The translations under genes were made by a program, and so were the position numbers. Shown here one piece after another: positions 35,361 through 43,497 of a stretch of 64,000 nucleotides of DNA (within the stretch, counting starts at the first letter, position 1; the number at the start of each line of letters is the position of its first letter). Below the pieces are notes generated by a model, which was not told the DNA's origin, ran no database searches, and saw only the letters and a list, made by a program, of their open reading frames with translations. The stretch is from contig JBBQNK010000023.1 in assembly GCA_038329865.1 (NCBI GenBank), positions 5,202-69,201 of the forward strand, in the 5' to 3' direction. This DNA is from JANMES01 sp038329865 (GTDB lineage Bacteria > Planctomycetota > Phycisphaerae > Tepidisphaerales > Tepidisphaeraceae).

Positions 35361-37890
35361 ATTTCGGGCCTCTCAGTGAGGCCAGCAACACCTTTGCTTC
35401 GACCATTTCGGGCTTAAGCGAAAGACACCGCTCGGCTTCTCTCACGGCTTCGTCGGTACGTCCCATATTCGACAGCAACCGGGCCAGCGTGAGATGGAGC
35501 GCAACATTGTCGTAATCCCGGTTCAGAGCCGTTCGATACGCGTCAACGGCTTCGGTCTGTAAACCGGACGCCTCCAGGCGGTTTGCAAAGGCCGCCCAAA
35601 CGTTCGGGCCCTGCGGATTGTCCACGGTCGCCTGGCGAGCAAGTTCGAGGAGTCTTGCCTGGGTGCGATCGAAAATTGCTTTCTGGCTCGAATCACCCGC
35701 CAGGGCATTGGCCAATACTTCCATTCCGAGACTGCTGCCCTTCAACACTTCGTACGCCACATCGGCTCGGTGATGTTCGCGAACGAGGAGGTCAACGAGC
35801 TTTTCCTTGTAAAAGAAGTCGATCGTGAAACATTCTTTCGCCCATTCCTTTGCTTTGTCCCAGTCTCCCTGTTCGGCTGCAGCCTGCGCAAGGTAGTAGA
35901 GAGGTTCGCCGCTTCCGGGAAGAAGCTTGTGTGCGAGCTCCAGATTTTTAAGCCCGGCAGACTTGTCCAGCAGGTTCCACTGAATCGCACCGATTAAAGT
36001 GTAAATCTTGCCGTAGGTCGGGCACATCACTCGTGCTGCCGTGACATTCTCGATGATCGTCCTTCCTTCCTCGGCCGCGTTGGGCGGGAAGATCACGGCC
36101 GTCGTTTTTGGATCACGAATGCCCGCCAATTCACGCCATCGAAAATGATTCAGGCCATAAATGTAGAGAACATTATCCGGATCAAGCGCCATCGCCTTTT
36201 GATCCAGCGCGATAGGCTCGGCGAAGTAGGCATGCATCTGCCTTGCGAAATCAGGATCGCCCTGCGGCGTCCGCAGACCGAAATACGTCGGGTCCGATTC
36301 CAGCGAAAGAAACTCCGCCCGGCGAATGCCATCAATGGAAACGATCGACCAGCCCATCGCCATCAGCACAATGAGTGCGCCCACCAATCGCGGCCACGGT
36401 GTCCAGTTGAAGTTTGGCTTTTCCATCCCCTCCGTTGCGGGCCTGGCCATGTGCCCGAGCGATACCATGAGCCCCACCATTACCGTGCTGACCAGTGCGA
36501 TCGAAGGCGTGTGTTGCGAGAAATCAGCGGCGCTATGAATCATCACCGCAAGTATTGAAAACCCAATTCCCACAGCCGCCAGCTGAATCGGGCGACGGCT
36601 GAAGATCGAGCGGATCCAATTCCGAAACATGATTGCGAGGAAACTCAACACCAAAAGCCCGCCGACGATGCCGGTATCAGTCAGCGTCTGCGCGTAGTCA
36701 TTTTCAGCGTAGAGAAAGAAATCATGGTTCGTCTTGTTTTGCTCGAACATGGGAAAGACCCATTCGAAGCTTTGCAACCCCGAACCCATGACGGGCCAGG
36801 TCTTAAACATCGGCGGCATCTGCTTGAGGATGTAAAATCGTGCGATGGCATTTCCAGCGGCTGTTCCGTTGAGACGCGGGAGGCGAGTGGCCATCAATTC
36901 GTAAACAGCAATGCCGGCCACCGCGATAAGGATGGCCAAGATGCAGAGGATCGGAGTTTCGCGTGGTCGCCATCCTCGCTTGGCGATAAGTAATGCGATT
37001 ACGACCAATCCCGCTATGCCCATTGCGATTTCCGCACCGTGCGACTGCGACCATGCGATCGCTGCCGCGGCCATGCACATCAACGCGCCGAGCAGGATTG
37101 CCAGACGAATGGAATTGGTATTCAGCCGCTCAACTATTTCGCGGCCGCTGGGGTCTTCGCCGTGGAAGGTCTCTGCAATGAGTACCACCGCCAGAGCGAG
37201 CATCGCGCCGATTGTGAGATTGAGGAACTGCCCCAGCTGCGCGTGTCCCGCATACGGGCCGGTTGCGGCGTTGATCACATCGATCGTCCAGTAAATCTGG
37301 TACGGCTTACCATCGACGTGAGTGATATCTTGCGCCAGGGCCAGCAGCGACACCACCGCCCCCACGCACGCGACCGTCCCGAGCAGCCGCTTGATTTGCC
37401 CGGGCGTGCGATAGGTGTTGACGATGACTGTGAACACCACGCCCATCGCCAGCAACGTCCGTAGGCCGTGCTCGGTGCTCCATACGTTGAAGCTGATCGT
37501 TACCCGGCTCAGGATTTCATGGGCATTGGGAAGATCGCTGAGCAGGGCAGATTTGGTTTCAACCGTGCCGGGTGAAATCGCCTGGACTAAGCCAGCCGGA
37601 AGCGGAATGACGCTCAGCGTCACCAGCAGTATGTAAAGCACGATCGGAAGGTAAGCCCAGGTGAAGACGAACTGTGAACCGCGAACAAAGGTGAGCTTGG
37701 CTCCGACCAGCACTACGACCACTGCCACCAGGACAAACAATATCTGCTGTGCCCAGGATTCCACGCCGCCGAGCGCCAGTGGTGAAAACAGCATCGCCAA
37801 AGCCAGCACCCACTCGACGGCGTAATCAAACACCGTCAACGGTTCGCTGAACTCGGCTACCTGAAAACTTTCACCCGATCGACGACTCAC
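35341..37890 (-). CDS. O-antigen ligase-like membrane protein with C-terminal TPR domain
   Basis: An 849-residue protein started by GTG at 37890 with AGGAG about 7 nt upstream. Residues about 25-510 contain some twelve transmembrane helices and a periplasmic loop (WPVMGSGLQSFEWVFP, then NHDFFLYAENDYAQTLTDTG) typical of the Wzy_C/O-antigen ligase family. Residues about 560-849 are tetratricopeptide repeats, clearest at GEPLYYLAQAAAEQGDWDKA and NVALHLTLARLLSNMGRTDEA. Such ligase-TPR fusions are common in planctomycete and delta-proteobacterial exopolysaccharide loci. It probably polymerises or attaches the glycan, with the TPR part binding a partner. Confidence 0.85.
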   Translation of the reverse strand: MSRRSGESFQVAEFSEPLTVFDYAVEWVLALAMLFSPLALGGVESWAQQILFVLVAVVVVLVGAKLTFVRGSQFVFTWAYLPIVLYILLVTLSVIPLPAGLVQAISPGTVETKSALLSDLPNAHEILSRVTISFNVWSTEHGLRTLLAMGVVFTVIVNTYRTPGQIKRLLGTVACVGAVVSLLALAQDITHVDGKPYQIYWTIDVINAATGPYAGHAQLGQFLNLTIGAMLALAVVLIAETFHGEDPSGREIVERLNTNSIRLAILLGALMCMAAAAIAWSQSHGAEIAMGIAGLVVIALLIAKRGWRPRETPILCILAILIAVAGIAVYELMATRLPRLNGTAAGNAIARFYILKQMPPMFKTWPVMGSGLQSFEWVFPMFEQNKTNHDFFLYAENDYAQTLTDTGIVGGLLVLSFLAIMFRNWIRSIFSRRPIQLAAVGIGFSILAVMIHSAADFSQHTPSIALVSTVMVGLMVSLGHMARPATEGMEKPNFNWTPWPRLVGALIVLMAMGWSIVSIDGIRRAEFLSLESDPTYFGLRTPQGDPDFARQMHAYFAEPIALDQKAMALDPDNVLYIYGLNHFRWRELAGIRDPKTTAVIFPPNAAEEGRTIIENVTAARVMCPTYGKIYTLIGAIQWNLLDKSAGLKNLELAHKLLPGSGEPLYYLAQAAAEQGDWDKAKEWAKECFTIDFFYKEKLVDLLVREHHRADVAYEVLKGSSLGMEVLANALAGDSSQKAIFDRTQARLLELARQATVDNPQGPNVWAAFANRLEASGLQTEAVDAYRTALNRDYDNVALHLTLARLLSNMGRTDEAVREAERCLSLKPEMVEAKVLLASLRGPKLHPDSP

Positions 37891-38152
37891 CTAACGCTCC
37901 TGCAATCCTGGGGGATTGGTCTTCGATGCGAAACACCGTATTGCATTCGGGAGCGATCCTTCGCCGGCACACGCGTGCCTCGATCCGATGGGTCGAATCG
38001 AAATCATGCTCCGGGCCGATCATCGCGAGAGGTCGCGATCGATTTCCCTGAGATCCCGATCCGCTCGATTCGCTGTGCGATTGGTGTTCGATCGACGTCC
38101 AGTGGGCGTACATTCGACCTCAATCGACATTCGATCGACACTCGATCAATGA
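37891..38152. other. Spacer between ligase-TPR and tyrosine kinase genes
   Basis: A 262-nt gap inside the locus. It has repeated TCGATCGAC-like words at about 38090-38150, which may be a binding site, and no convincing gene. A promoter for the downstream genes could lie here, but I see no clear boxes. Confidence 0.35.
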
Positions 38153-40354
38153 CTACTTCTTATCCGGCAGCGCCGCAACAGCCGCGTTGCCGGCCATTGC
38201 CTTGTTACGGCCGGACGCTTTGCCCGTGCGGTCGCGATAGAGGCGGTCGCTGTAGTAGCCGTACCCGTATCCGCCGTAGCCGCGGCCGGAGCGCGGGGCG
38301 TCGTTGACGACCACCCCCAGGATATTCGCGCCTACGCCCAGCAGGCTCTCACGGGCATTTTCAGCGAGTTTGCGGGTCGATTTGTCGGCCCGGACGACGA
38401 TGATCGTCACGTCCGCCGACGCCGCGAGGATGCGGGCATCGGTCACGGGGTTGACCGGCGGGCTGTCGATCACCACGTGATCGAATTTTTCCTTCAATGA
38501 ATCCAGCGTGTCGGCGAAGACCTGGCTGTTGAGAATTTCCGACGGGTTATTCGGGATCGGTCCGCACGGGAGCAAAGACATGTTCGGCACGGTCGTCTGC
38601 TGCACGGCCTCTTCGAGCGAATGCTGACCTGCCAGCACGCTGGAGAGACCGACGTCGTCCTTCAGACCGAAGATTCGGTGCTGACGCGGACGGCGGAAGT
38701 CGCAGTCGATCAGCAGGACGGTGTGACCGGCCTGCGCCATCGCGATGGCGAGGTTGCTGGCCATCGTCGTCTTGCCGTCGCCCGGCGCGGGCGACGTCAC
38801 GAGCACGCTGTTATCCTGTCCTTCCGGCACGCCGAAGTAAACGGCCGTCCGGATCGTTCGGTACGCTTCGGAGACCTCCGACATCGGCTCGACATGCACT
38901 TCCATGCCTCGCGCCATGGCCGTCTTGCCGCCCATGATGTGGGGGACGACGCCCAGGATCGGGAGTTGCAACGCCGCTGAGATTTCGTCGACCGATCGCA
39001 GTCGCTGGTCCATCCAGTCTTGCAGCATCGCCGCGCCGAAGCCCATCATTAGCCCGATGACGACGGCAACGCCCAGCACCTGCAGACGCTTCGGTCGAAT
39101 CGGCGCCTGTTCGGCCTTGGCGACTTCAAGAATCTGGACCGTGATGTTCGTCGTGTCCTGATTGTTCACGTTGATGTCTTTCATCTTGTCTGAAAGACTG
39201 TTCATGAACTTCGTCACGCTCTCCAACTGAGACTGCAAGGCCAGTAACTCCGCGGTGTCATTACCAAGAACCACCGCCTGCGCCTTGGTCTCGTTGTATT
39301 CCGCTTCAAGCTTGGCAAGCTTGGATTTGGACGTTTCATAGTTCTGCTTCATCACGCCGACGTATGCTTTAACGTAGCGCTCCTGCTGGTCGCGCATGCG
39401 CTCTCGAACGGCATCCATCTGCGCCATGATTTCCGTAACCGGTTTGCTGTTGGCACCCATGCCCAGTTGAGCCAGAACCTTCTGCTTTTGGTCCAGATCG
39501 TCGAGCAGGCCCTGCAATCCATTATCACCCTGGCCGCTGGCGGCACGCACGGCCATGAACTGCGCCATCTGCTGCGGGTCATTCTGCAGCGCTGCGGCAC
39601 TTTCCCAGGCGGCTTGGGCTTCAATGGCGGCTGACTGCTCTTTCACGAGCGTATCCGTCAGGCTTGTCAACTTCGTAAGAATGACGTTGCCTCTTTCGAA
39701 TCGCAGGCTGACGTCCGGATGGGCCTGAATGTACTTCTTGATGTTGTTGTTGATTTCGGTCTGCTCGGTGTAGTTCTTGTTGTACTGCATCTGCAGAATT
39801 TTCAGGATGTCATTGGCGGTGTTCTTACGCTTGAGGTTCTGGTTCTGAATGTACGAATCCACCACCGCATTGACGACGGCGGCGCAGTCGTTCGGATAGG
39901 GGGACTCAAAGGAAATGGTAATGATGTCGCTGGTTCGCCCGACGAAGGCCGTCAGCGCGCCGCGGATTGCGTTGACCGGATTATCCACGTTCGCCAGAGA
40001 CGGCATTTGCGTTGTGCCGAGATTGGTCACCGCCGTGGCAACGATCGGGGACGACGTGATGACGTCGCATTGCGTCGAGAGATAGTTGCCCGACGTGTTC
40101 GCACCGGTCATGTAATTCTGCATGATCATCGGCGTATTGTTGTCGATCACGATGCGCGACTGGCTTTGAAAGATCGGAGTCGCCTGCGTGATGTACACAA
40201 TGGCCGTTACAACGCAGACCACCACGCAAAGGAACATGATCAACTGGCGACGCCAGAGGATCTGCAGGATGCCGCGCGACGCGACCTCCGCAGCAGTGAC
40301 TCGAGAAGGTTGACGCGGGGCCTCAGTTGCGTCACCGCGGGCAACAGAACTCAT
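38153..40354 (-). CDS. Polysaccharide chain-length regulator fused to BY-kinase (Wzc/ExoP-like)
   Basis: A 733-residue inner-membrane protein started by the ATG at 40354, with GGAG about 8 nt upstream. An N-terminal Wzz domain begins with a helix near residues 35-60, a long coiled-coil region spans about 150-420, and a second helix lies near 440 (LQVLGVAVVIGLMMGFGAAML). The C-terminal tyrosine kinase has Walker A with K528 (APGDGKTT), Walker A' (VLLIDCDFRRP) and Walker B (HVVIDSPPV). It ends in a tyrosine cluster (GYGGYGYGYYSDRLY), the autophosphorylation tail that controls chain length in Wzc. It is the first gene of the locus. Confidence 0.92.
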   Translation of the reverse strand: MSSVARGDATEAPRQPSRVTAAEVASRGILQILWRRQLIMFLCVVVCVVTAIVYITQATPIFQSQSRIVIDNNTPMIMQNYMTGANTSGNYLSTQCDVITSSPIVATAVTNLGTTQMPSLANVDNPVNAIRGALTAFVGRTSDIITISFESPYPNDCAAVVNAVVDSYIQNQNLKRKNTANDILKILQMQYNKNYTEQTEINNNIKKYIQAHPDVSLRFERGNVILTKLTSLTDTLVKEQSAAIEAQAAWESAAALQNDPQQMAQFMAVRAASGQGDNGLQGLLDDLDQKQKVLAQLGMGANSKPVTEIMAQMDAVRERMRDQQERYVKAYVGVMKQNYETSKSKLAKLEAEYNETKAQAVVLGNDTAELLALQSQLESVTKFMNSLSDKMKDINVNNQDTTNITVQILEVAKAEQAPIRPKRLQVLGVAVVIGLMMGFGAAMLQDWMDQRLRSVDEISAALQLPILGVVPHIMGGKTAMARGMEVHVEPMSEVSEAYRTIRTAVYFGVPEGQDNSVLVTSPAPGDGKTTMASNLAIAMAQAGHTVLLIDCDFRRPRQHRIFGLKDDVGLSSVLAGQHSLEEAVQQTTVPNMSLLPCGPIPNNPSEILNSQVFADTLDSLKEKFDHVVIDSPPVNPVTDARILAASADVTIIVVRADKSTRKLAENARESLLGVGANILGVVVNDAPRSGRGYGGYGYGYYSDRLYRDRTGKASGRNKAMAGNAAVAALPDKK

Positions 40355-40377
40355 GAGATATCTCCATCTGCAACGGG

Positions 40378-40392
40378 CAGTGTCTGACACTG
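40378..40392. promoter_or_regulatory. Perfect 15-bp palindrome before the first EPS gene
   Basis: CAGTGTC, one central base and GACACTG form a perfect inverted repeat 23 nt upstream of the ATG at 40354 and just upstream of its ribosome binding site. It could be a repressor operator or an RNA hairpin in the leader. Confidence 0.5.
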
Positions 40393-40457
40393 CTCAAAGG
40401 TTTTGGGCATTAAGGCACCAAATGCATTCGCCCAGTCTAGCTCGACAAAATAAACCG

Positions 40458-40463
40458 ATTATA
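40458..40463 (-). promoter_or_regulatory. Possible -10 box of the EPS locus
   Basis: The minus strand reads GGTATAATCGG here, a perfect TATAAT about 100 nt before the first gene. No good -35 hexamer stands 17 nt upstream; TTGAAC and TTGACA are further away. It is a weak promoter call based on the -10 alone. Together with 40378-40392 and 40776-40828 it is what I can see in the 40355-40908 gap. Confidence 0.35.
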
Positions 40464-40775
40464 CCGCACCGCTGATCATTTTCTTCGTTCAACGCGACAA
40501 GTATGTCAACGGAATTCCAAACGTGTGAGCGGGCGATTCAGACGCCATGAATGTCGGCGCAATCATCCAGACCTGAATGACTAATCGACACATTGCTCCA
40601 GTGATACGCAGGCCGCTCTACGCGAGTTCGGCAATATCTTACGTCACTTCTTTGCGTATGCCTCGTCTGGTGCATACTTTGCGTGCTAAATGCATAAATG
40701 CAAATGAAACGGCGAGATTGGGGACGTCCGAATATCTTTTGGGCACGCCCAATTGGACACCAGACTAAATCGCCA

Positions 40776-40828
40776 AATAAAACCCGGTTGTGGCGAAGCG
40801 ACATCGATTGATGCGCTTCGCCACAACC
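40776..40828 (-). terminator. Strong intrinsic terminator after the small peptide gene
   Basis: GGTTGTGGCGAAGCG and its exact complement (arms 40786-40800 and 40814-40828) form a 15-bp stem with a 12-nt loop. On the minus strand it is followed by GGGTTTTATTT. It closes the PEP-CTERM/peptide transcription unit and separates it from the EPS locus. Confidence 0.8.
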
Positions 40829-40908
40829 GTTAGTCATTGCAGTTACCGAACTCACATCGCCGGAGAGGACAATCCCTGGACGATGATAAATCCAGATCGA
40901 ACTCTAGC

Positions 40909-41046
40909 TTACCTGCGGCCGCCCGACGTACTCGAGCTGATCGTCACCGGACTAGAAATGGCCGGCTTGACGGTTTCAAACACAGCGGCGAAGGCCATCA
41001 AGGCCACGACCGCGATCAACAGTTGCTTGCGAGTGATCTTTTTCAT
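40909..41046 (-). CDS. Small membrane or secreted peptide, 45 residues
   Basis: An open frame of 45 codons from ATG at 41046 to TAA at 40909, with AAAGG 8 nt upstream. The sequence starts MKKITRKQLLIAVVALMAFA: two positive clusters and one hydrophobic helix, then a Ser/Thr-rich tail ending SGGRR. It looks like a signal peptide or single-pass anchor with a short exported tail. It lies between the PEP-CTERM gene and a strong terminator on the same strand, so the two are probably co-transcribed. I do not recognise a family. The good start site and the terminator support it being a real gene. Confidence 0.65.
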   Translation of the reverse strand: MKKITRKQLLIAVVALMAFAAVFETVKPAISSPVTISSSTSGGRR

Positions 41047-41073
41047 AATTCTACCTTTCACGGTTTCAGTAAA

Positions 41074-41106
41074 GGCTCCCGATAGGATTATCGGCTATCG
41101 GGAGCC
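41074..41106 (-). terminator. Hairpin between the PEP-CTERM and small peptide genes
   Basis: GGCTCCCGATAG faces CTATCGGGAGCC, a perfect 12-bp stem 26 nt after the PEP-CTERM stop codon. Only TTTACTG follows it on the minus strand. It probably attenuates rather than fully stops transcription into the small gene. Confidence 0.6.
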
Positions 41107-41131
41107 CGATTTCAAGTCAAATCGTCAGAAC

Positions 41132-42310
41132 TTAAGCGTTCCGGCGACGGCGGGCGAGCAGCGCCATGCCACTCAGACCCAGGAGCGAGAGAGTCGCCGG
41201 CTCAGGCAGAGCCTGAAGGGCGGCCCCGGCAAACTGACCACCGGCGGCAGCCGTGGTCTCTTCGCCGTAGACGACCGGCACTTGGCCAGTACCCGTCTGA
41301 CCAACCGCCTCAGCAAGCTTGGCCTTGAGGGCGTCGATCGTCGGGAGATCTAACGGATCATTGAAGGCTTCGAGGGCCAGAATGCCGTAAGACAGGTCTT
41401 CGATGTAACCTTGGTTGTAGACCGAACCACCGTAGCCGGGGTCGCCAGGGGCGACGCCGGTGTGATCGGTCAGGCCAGCATAGAAGGTGCCGTTCGGATC
41501 AAGCTCGGCCAGTAGCTGCGCCTTAAGCTGAACATCGGTCCGAGCGCCCAGGATGTGGTTGGCGTCAAATACGCCGCCGGTAACGCTTGCTCCGCCGAAA
41601 CCAGCGGTCTTCAAGGCATAAAGAGACAATGCCAACGTTTCAACTGCACCGTAGTCACCATTGCCTTCGCTCAGCGTGTCGGCGGTGGTGGTGTTCAGGT
41701 TACCCAAGGCAAGGGCAAGATCATCACGCCACTGGGTGCTGTTGGTCGTCTGAAGCAGGTTGGTCGCCAAAACATGGTACGACAGGAAGTGCAGGCCGTA
41801 GGTGTCCGGGTTCGTGAAACTATCCGTCGGGCTGACGACGTTCGCAGCCGTAGTGTCGATCGCACCGGTCGTCGTGCCGACGACAGTGTTGTAGTAGTAG
41901 GTCACGACAGCCGTCGCGTCGGTGTAGGCCGTGGTGGGGCCGGCGCCGGGGGCATAGTAAGTGCCGGCATTGAGAGCAATGCCATTCTGGCCCATGAACG
42001 CCAGACCGTAGGCCTGATCGCCTTGGAATTTGTCGGAGAAATTCGTGTGGGTGTCGTTGACGATGTCTGAACCCAACGTGGCGATGTCCGAGCTGATGCT
42101 CGTGACGCCGAGCGCGTATGCGTGATTCAGACCAGCCAATTCAGCACCGGACTGCGAATCGGTATAAAGCGCCTTGAATCCCGCGCCGCCATTGGCGAGC
42201 ACAGGAGCCGCTTCGACCACCGCTGAGGTTGGATCCGCTGACGCCATGACCGAGCTTACGCCCAGGCTCAACAAAGTTGCCGCGACTGCGGCTGCTAAAG
42301 ATTTACGCAC
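41132..42310 (-). CDS. PEP-CTERM sorted surface protein
   Basis: A 392-residue protein started by GTG at 42310 with GGAGAGGA 7 nt upstream. A signal peptide (RKSLAAAVAATLLSLGVSSVMA) is followed by an Ala/Gly/Thr-rich helical body. The last 25 residues are a PEP-CTERM tripartite signal: LPEPATLSLLG, a hydrophobic helix and RRRR. Exosortases recognise this tail and fix such proteins to the envelope or exopolysaccharide. Its place directly before the EPS locus fits the known coupling of PEP-CTERM proteins with exopolysaccharide genes. No exosortase gene is in this window. Confidence 0.85.
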   Translation of the reverse strand: MRKSLAAAVAATLLSLGVSSVMASADPTSAVVEAAPVLANGGAGFKALYTDSQSGAELAGLNHAYALGVTSISSDIATLGSDIVNDTHTNFSDKFQGDQAYGLAFMGQNGIALNAGTYYAPGAGPTTAYTDATAVVTYYYNTVVGTTTGAIDTTAANVVSPTDSFTNPDTYGLHFLSYHVLATNLLQTTNSTQWRDDLALALGNLNTTTADTLSEGNGDYGAVETLALSLYALKTAGFGGASVTGGVFDANHILGARTDVQLKAQLLAELDPNGTFYAGLTDHTGVAPGDPGYGGSVYNQGYIEDLSYGILALEAFNDPLDLPTIDALKAKLAEAVGQTGTGQVPVVYGEETTAAAGGQFAGAALQALPEPATLSLLGLSGMALLARRRRNA

Positions 42311-42836
42311 TGTTCTGTCCTCTCCAAAAGGGTTTACTGCATGACTCTTGCCCGTATTACAACACGTACACATTTGCGCCTAACCGGGCACGGCGCTTAA
42401 TTTTGATTAACATTACCAGTTTGCCCGCAATTCAATCCCGTGGACTAACCCCATTCTCCACAGAGTCCGTCGTTACAAGGTAGCGTCATCCTTTCGGACG
42501 GCGCGATATCTTTTCGTGCCCTTGCCAAGCGACCGACTTTTAATTACGCCTCAGAAATGTGCAGCGAAAAACTCGCCCATTCCCGACCAAACTGACTTGC
42601 CATCAAAATGCTTCGTGAGTTTGCAAGAAGCGTCTTGTAATGTCAAGCTTTTTCTACTGGAACCGCAAATAGACTGATGCGATCCGTTTTAAATTTACCT
42701 TACTTTCGTCGTAAGCCAAACAAAAATCTCATGATTTTATACAAACGTTCTCATGAACCTGTGAATCTGGGCACAATAGACCGACCGCGACCGCCTGTGA
42801 AAACAGGACCAAAAACCCGAAAAAGTGCAATGCCGC
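42311..42836. other. Gene-free stretch upstream of the PEP-CTERM gene
   Basis: A 526-nt AT-richer region. It should hold the promoter of the PEP-CTERM gene; a TGTAATAC-like -10 on the minus strand near 42355 is the best candidate. I see no sigma-54 type GG/GC boxes, no gene and no structured RNA. Confidence 0.35.
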
Positions 42837-43376
42837 TCAGGGAACGGCAATAATCGTCTCGTTTCTTGCCCAAATTGCCTTTTTAAGCTCCAGTTCGTTG
42901 GTCGACCGGTCCGCCGCTGTCGCGGCATAAACAACCCAACCTTGGCGGCCGTGCAGGATCATGTTGGCGCGGACATGATAGAGTCCGCCTATCGCTTCAA
43001 ACCGCAGGCCTGACAATTCTGGCGCAGACTCCTTGCTCACCAACGTAGCCCGGCCCTCGTTCCGTTTCATCTCGCGAAGAAAAAACCAAAGCACGAAATC
43101 GCTTCCGATCGGTATGGGAAGCGAGAAGTGCGCCACCCCATAAGCCGTGTCGCGCGAGGGACTGATCCAGATCTGATGCGTATGGCGATCGGAATTTTTC
43201 AACGGCTCAGCCGACCATCCCGCCGGCGGATAGCAGATCGCAAGAACGGAATCGAGTTGGATTCCTCCAGGCATCGTCGCAGGTAAAACCGCGGGCTTGC
43301 TCGCGCAGCCTGTGAAGCCGGCGAACATGGAAACCATCAATAGCAGAAGCAAGTTGGATCGAAGAAAGCAAAACAT
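42837..43376 (-). CDS. Small lipoprotein of unknown function
   Basis: A 179-residue protein with a lipoprotein signal peptide (hydrophobic LLLLLMVSMFAGFTGC, lipobox ending in Cys24). The rest is a compact alpha/beta domain without a motif I recognise. It stands alone between the PEP-CTERM gene and the lyase, and no ribosome binding site is obvious. Confidence 0.65.
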   Translation of the reverse strand: MFCFLRSNLLLLLMVSMFAGFTGCASKPAVLPATMPGGIQLDSVLAICYPPAGWSAEPLKNSDRHTHQIWISPSRDTAYGVAHFSLPIPIGSDFVLWFFLREMKRNEGRATLVSKESAPELSGLRFEAIGGLYHVRANMILHGRQGWVVYAATAADRSTNELELKKAIWARNETIIAVP

Positions 43377-43497
43377 GCGCGGTCAATCGTAGTTCAGTAA
43401 ATGCCGACCGTAAAAGCGGCGAAGGCGCCGGCGATGAATATTGCCGACCGGCAACACGCATCACCCGCGCCTTCGCGGCAGGCAGCTTCATTTCATC

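Noticed and set aside
37871..38113. An 80-codon minus-strand frame in the spacer before the ligase-TPR gene
   Set aside because: It is Ser/His/Arg-rich without a motif, has no ribosome binding site, and overlaps the well-supported GTG start at 37890.
42311..42836. Looked for a sigma-54 promoter, as reported for some PEP-CTERM regulons
   Set aside because: No TGGCAC-N5-TTGC-like pair at the right spacing before this gene or before the three VPLPA-CTERM genes.
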